Position numbers and translations under genes: made by a program. A stretch of 33,070 nt of DNA from DATHVI01 sp035461385 (GTDB lineage Bacteria > Actinomycetota > Thermoleophilia > Solirubrobacterales > 70-9): NCBI GenBank assembly GCA_035461385.1, contig DATHVI010000006.1, forward strand, positions 1 to 33,070, given 5' to 3'. How positions within the stretch are numbered: the stretch's first letter is position 1; every line of letters starts with the position of its first letter. Under the pieces are notes generated by a model that had not been told where the DNA came from, did no database searches, and saw nothing but the letters and a program-made list of their open reading frames with translations. Below are positions 32,408 through 33,070 of the stretch, in pieces.

Positions 32408-32802
32408 CGAGGTTTCGCCACGACCGCACCCTAACGTCGCCGGGGGCGGACGTCAGGGCTTCCAGCGCAGGGCGCTGCGACAGGACCCGGGGCACGGTCA
32501 CGAGCCGGTAGCCGCGTGCGCGCAGCGCGTTCAAGATCTGCGGGAGCGCGGCAACCGTCTGGCTTCGGTTGCCGCCTCCGTCGTGCATGACGACGATCGA
32601 CCCGGGCCGGACCCCGGAGATCACCCGTGAGTAGATCCCAGGCGCCCGGCAGCCTCCAGTCCTGCGGATCGACATCCCAGAGGACGGTCGTCATCGCGAG
32701 CCGCAGGGCGTCGGAGTCCCCGCGAGCACCGAGGCCGACGGCCTGGTCTCGTGGTTCCAGGCCCCGCCGACCGTCGCCCGACGGCGTCAGCAGCCCAGAC
32801 AC
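32382..32802 (-). pseudogene. Broken polysaccharide deacetylase (5'-truncated, frameshifted)
   Basis: The C-terminal half of a polysaccharide deacetylase is split over two frames. Upstream frame: AMTTVLWDVDPQDWRLPGA. Downstream frame: GIYSRVISGVRPGSIVVMHDGG, then NRSQTVAALPQILNALRARG and YRLVTVPRVL. One extra base near 32640 separates them. The N-terminal catalytic part (TFDDGP and the His-x3-His zinc site) is absent; the gene is cut at 32802, at the edge of hairpin element copy 2. The downstream frame overlaps the DUF2235 start by 26 bp. A sequencing error could explain the frameshift but not the missing N-terminus. Confidence 0.7.
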
Positions 32803-32851
32803 GAAGACGCCCCGCCTAGACGGGGCGCCCTCGGGGGTACAGGAGGAGAGA
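32803..32851. repeat. Hairpin element copy 2
   Basis: CGCCCCG/CGGGGCG stem with loop CCTAGA, followed on the plus strand by TCGG and GGAGGAGAGA. Matches copy 1 at 31132 without gaps. It lies 74 bp downstream of the DUF2382 stop on the minus strand and borders the truncated deacetylase. Confidence 0.6.
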
Positions 32852-32924
32852 AGTAGTCCTTCTTCTGGGGCCGTTCGGTCACATCGCCGCTGCGGCGCGG
32901 TCGCCGACCGGTGCGGCGCTGGCC

Positions 32925-33070
32925 CTAACGGTCTCCTTCGACCTCGATCCGCTCCTTGCGGACCTCTTCGGAGACGGTCTCCTCGTCAGTGACCGTGTCG
33001 GTGGTCATCCGCACCCGCTCCTTCGGCACGGTGCGCTTCTCGCTCACGACCTCCTCCTCGTGGAGCACGA
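32925..33070 (-). CDS. DUF2382 domain protein, C-terminus only
   Basis: The frame enters from the window edge and ends with TAG at 32925; 47 complete codons are visible. The sequence is acidic/basic alternating: VLHEEEVVSEKRTVPKERV, TDTVTDEETVSEEVRKERI, EVEGDR. The repeating E-E-x-V-x-x-x-K-x-x-V-P-x-E-x-V pattern is that of DUF2382, found in stress-related actinobacterial proteins, often behind a PRC-barrel domain. Function unknown; the N-terminal domain lies outside the window. Confidence 0.8.
   Translation of the reverse strand, partial: VLHEEEVVSEKRTVPKERVRMTTDTVTDEETVSEEVRKERIEVEGDR

Overview
The window (33,070 bp, very GC-rich) is chromosomal DNA of an actinobacterium. The minus-strand series tlyA, nadK, recN, steA, steB(mctB), pyrG, NUDIX, xerD is the conserved actinobacterial gene order also known from Mycobacterium tuberculosis. 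Many GTG starts, a PspC/SHOCT pair, a DUF892-type ferritin-like gene and HNH genes with repeated HTH units suggest a deep lineage such as Thermoleophilia/Solirubrobacterales. That lineage call is inference, because no marker tree can be built here.

Layout: 1-734 (-) 5'-intact, 3'-cut secreted protein; 861-1835 (-) thioredoxin-fold lipoprotein; 1939-2676 (+) short-chain dehydrogenase; 2673-3185 (-) unknown; 3193-4434 (+) family 1 glycosyltransferase; 4498-4569 (-) tRNA-Asn; 4619-5400 (-) frameshifted HTH-HTH-HNH gene; 5425-11126 (-) replication/repair/nucleotide group dnaG, dgt, recO, P1 peptidase, mutM, the last three overlapping; 11162-11697 (+) PspC and SHOCT proteins; 11698-13480 an insertion zone next to xerD; 13481-19105 (-) xerD, NUDIX, DUF3866, M20 peptidase, pyrG; 19238-22548 (+) a degenerate histidine kinase and a three-part copper protein; 22589-26760 (-) MraY/WecA-like transferase, steB, steA, PPi-type phosphofructokinase; 26920-28602 (-) recN; 28720-29214 (+) ferritin-like protein; 29277-30937 (-) nadK and tlyA; 31307-32407 (-) DUF2235 hydrolase; 32382-32802 (-) broken polysaccharide deacetylase; 32925-33070 (-) DUF2382 C-terminus.

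The most interesting structure is beside xerD. The coding sequence for the XerD C-terminus (VYFRAxPRAxDx-stop) is present three times, at about 13.5, 12.65 and 11.69 kb, each copy with its own in-frame stop. Between copies 1 and 2 lie remnants of a phage-type tyrosine integrase; between copies 2 and 3 lies a single ParB-like gene. This looks like successive integration of small elements into the 3' end of xerD, each replacing the end of the gene.

Other points: a 49-nt near-perfect hairpin between NUDIX and xerD; a repeated 49-nt hairpin element (31132, 32803) with a compensatory base-pair change; a possible multibranched RNA at 31199-31274; a NirK-like copper protein that has all copper ligands but lacks the catalytic His; and a 12-codon leader ORF with a strong ribosome site overlapping the phosphofructokinase start.
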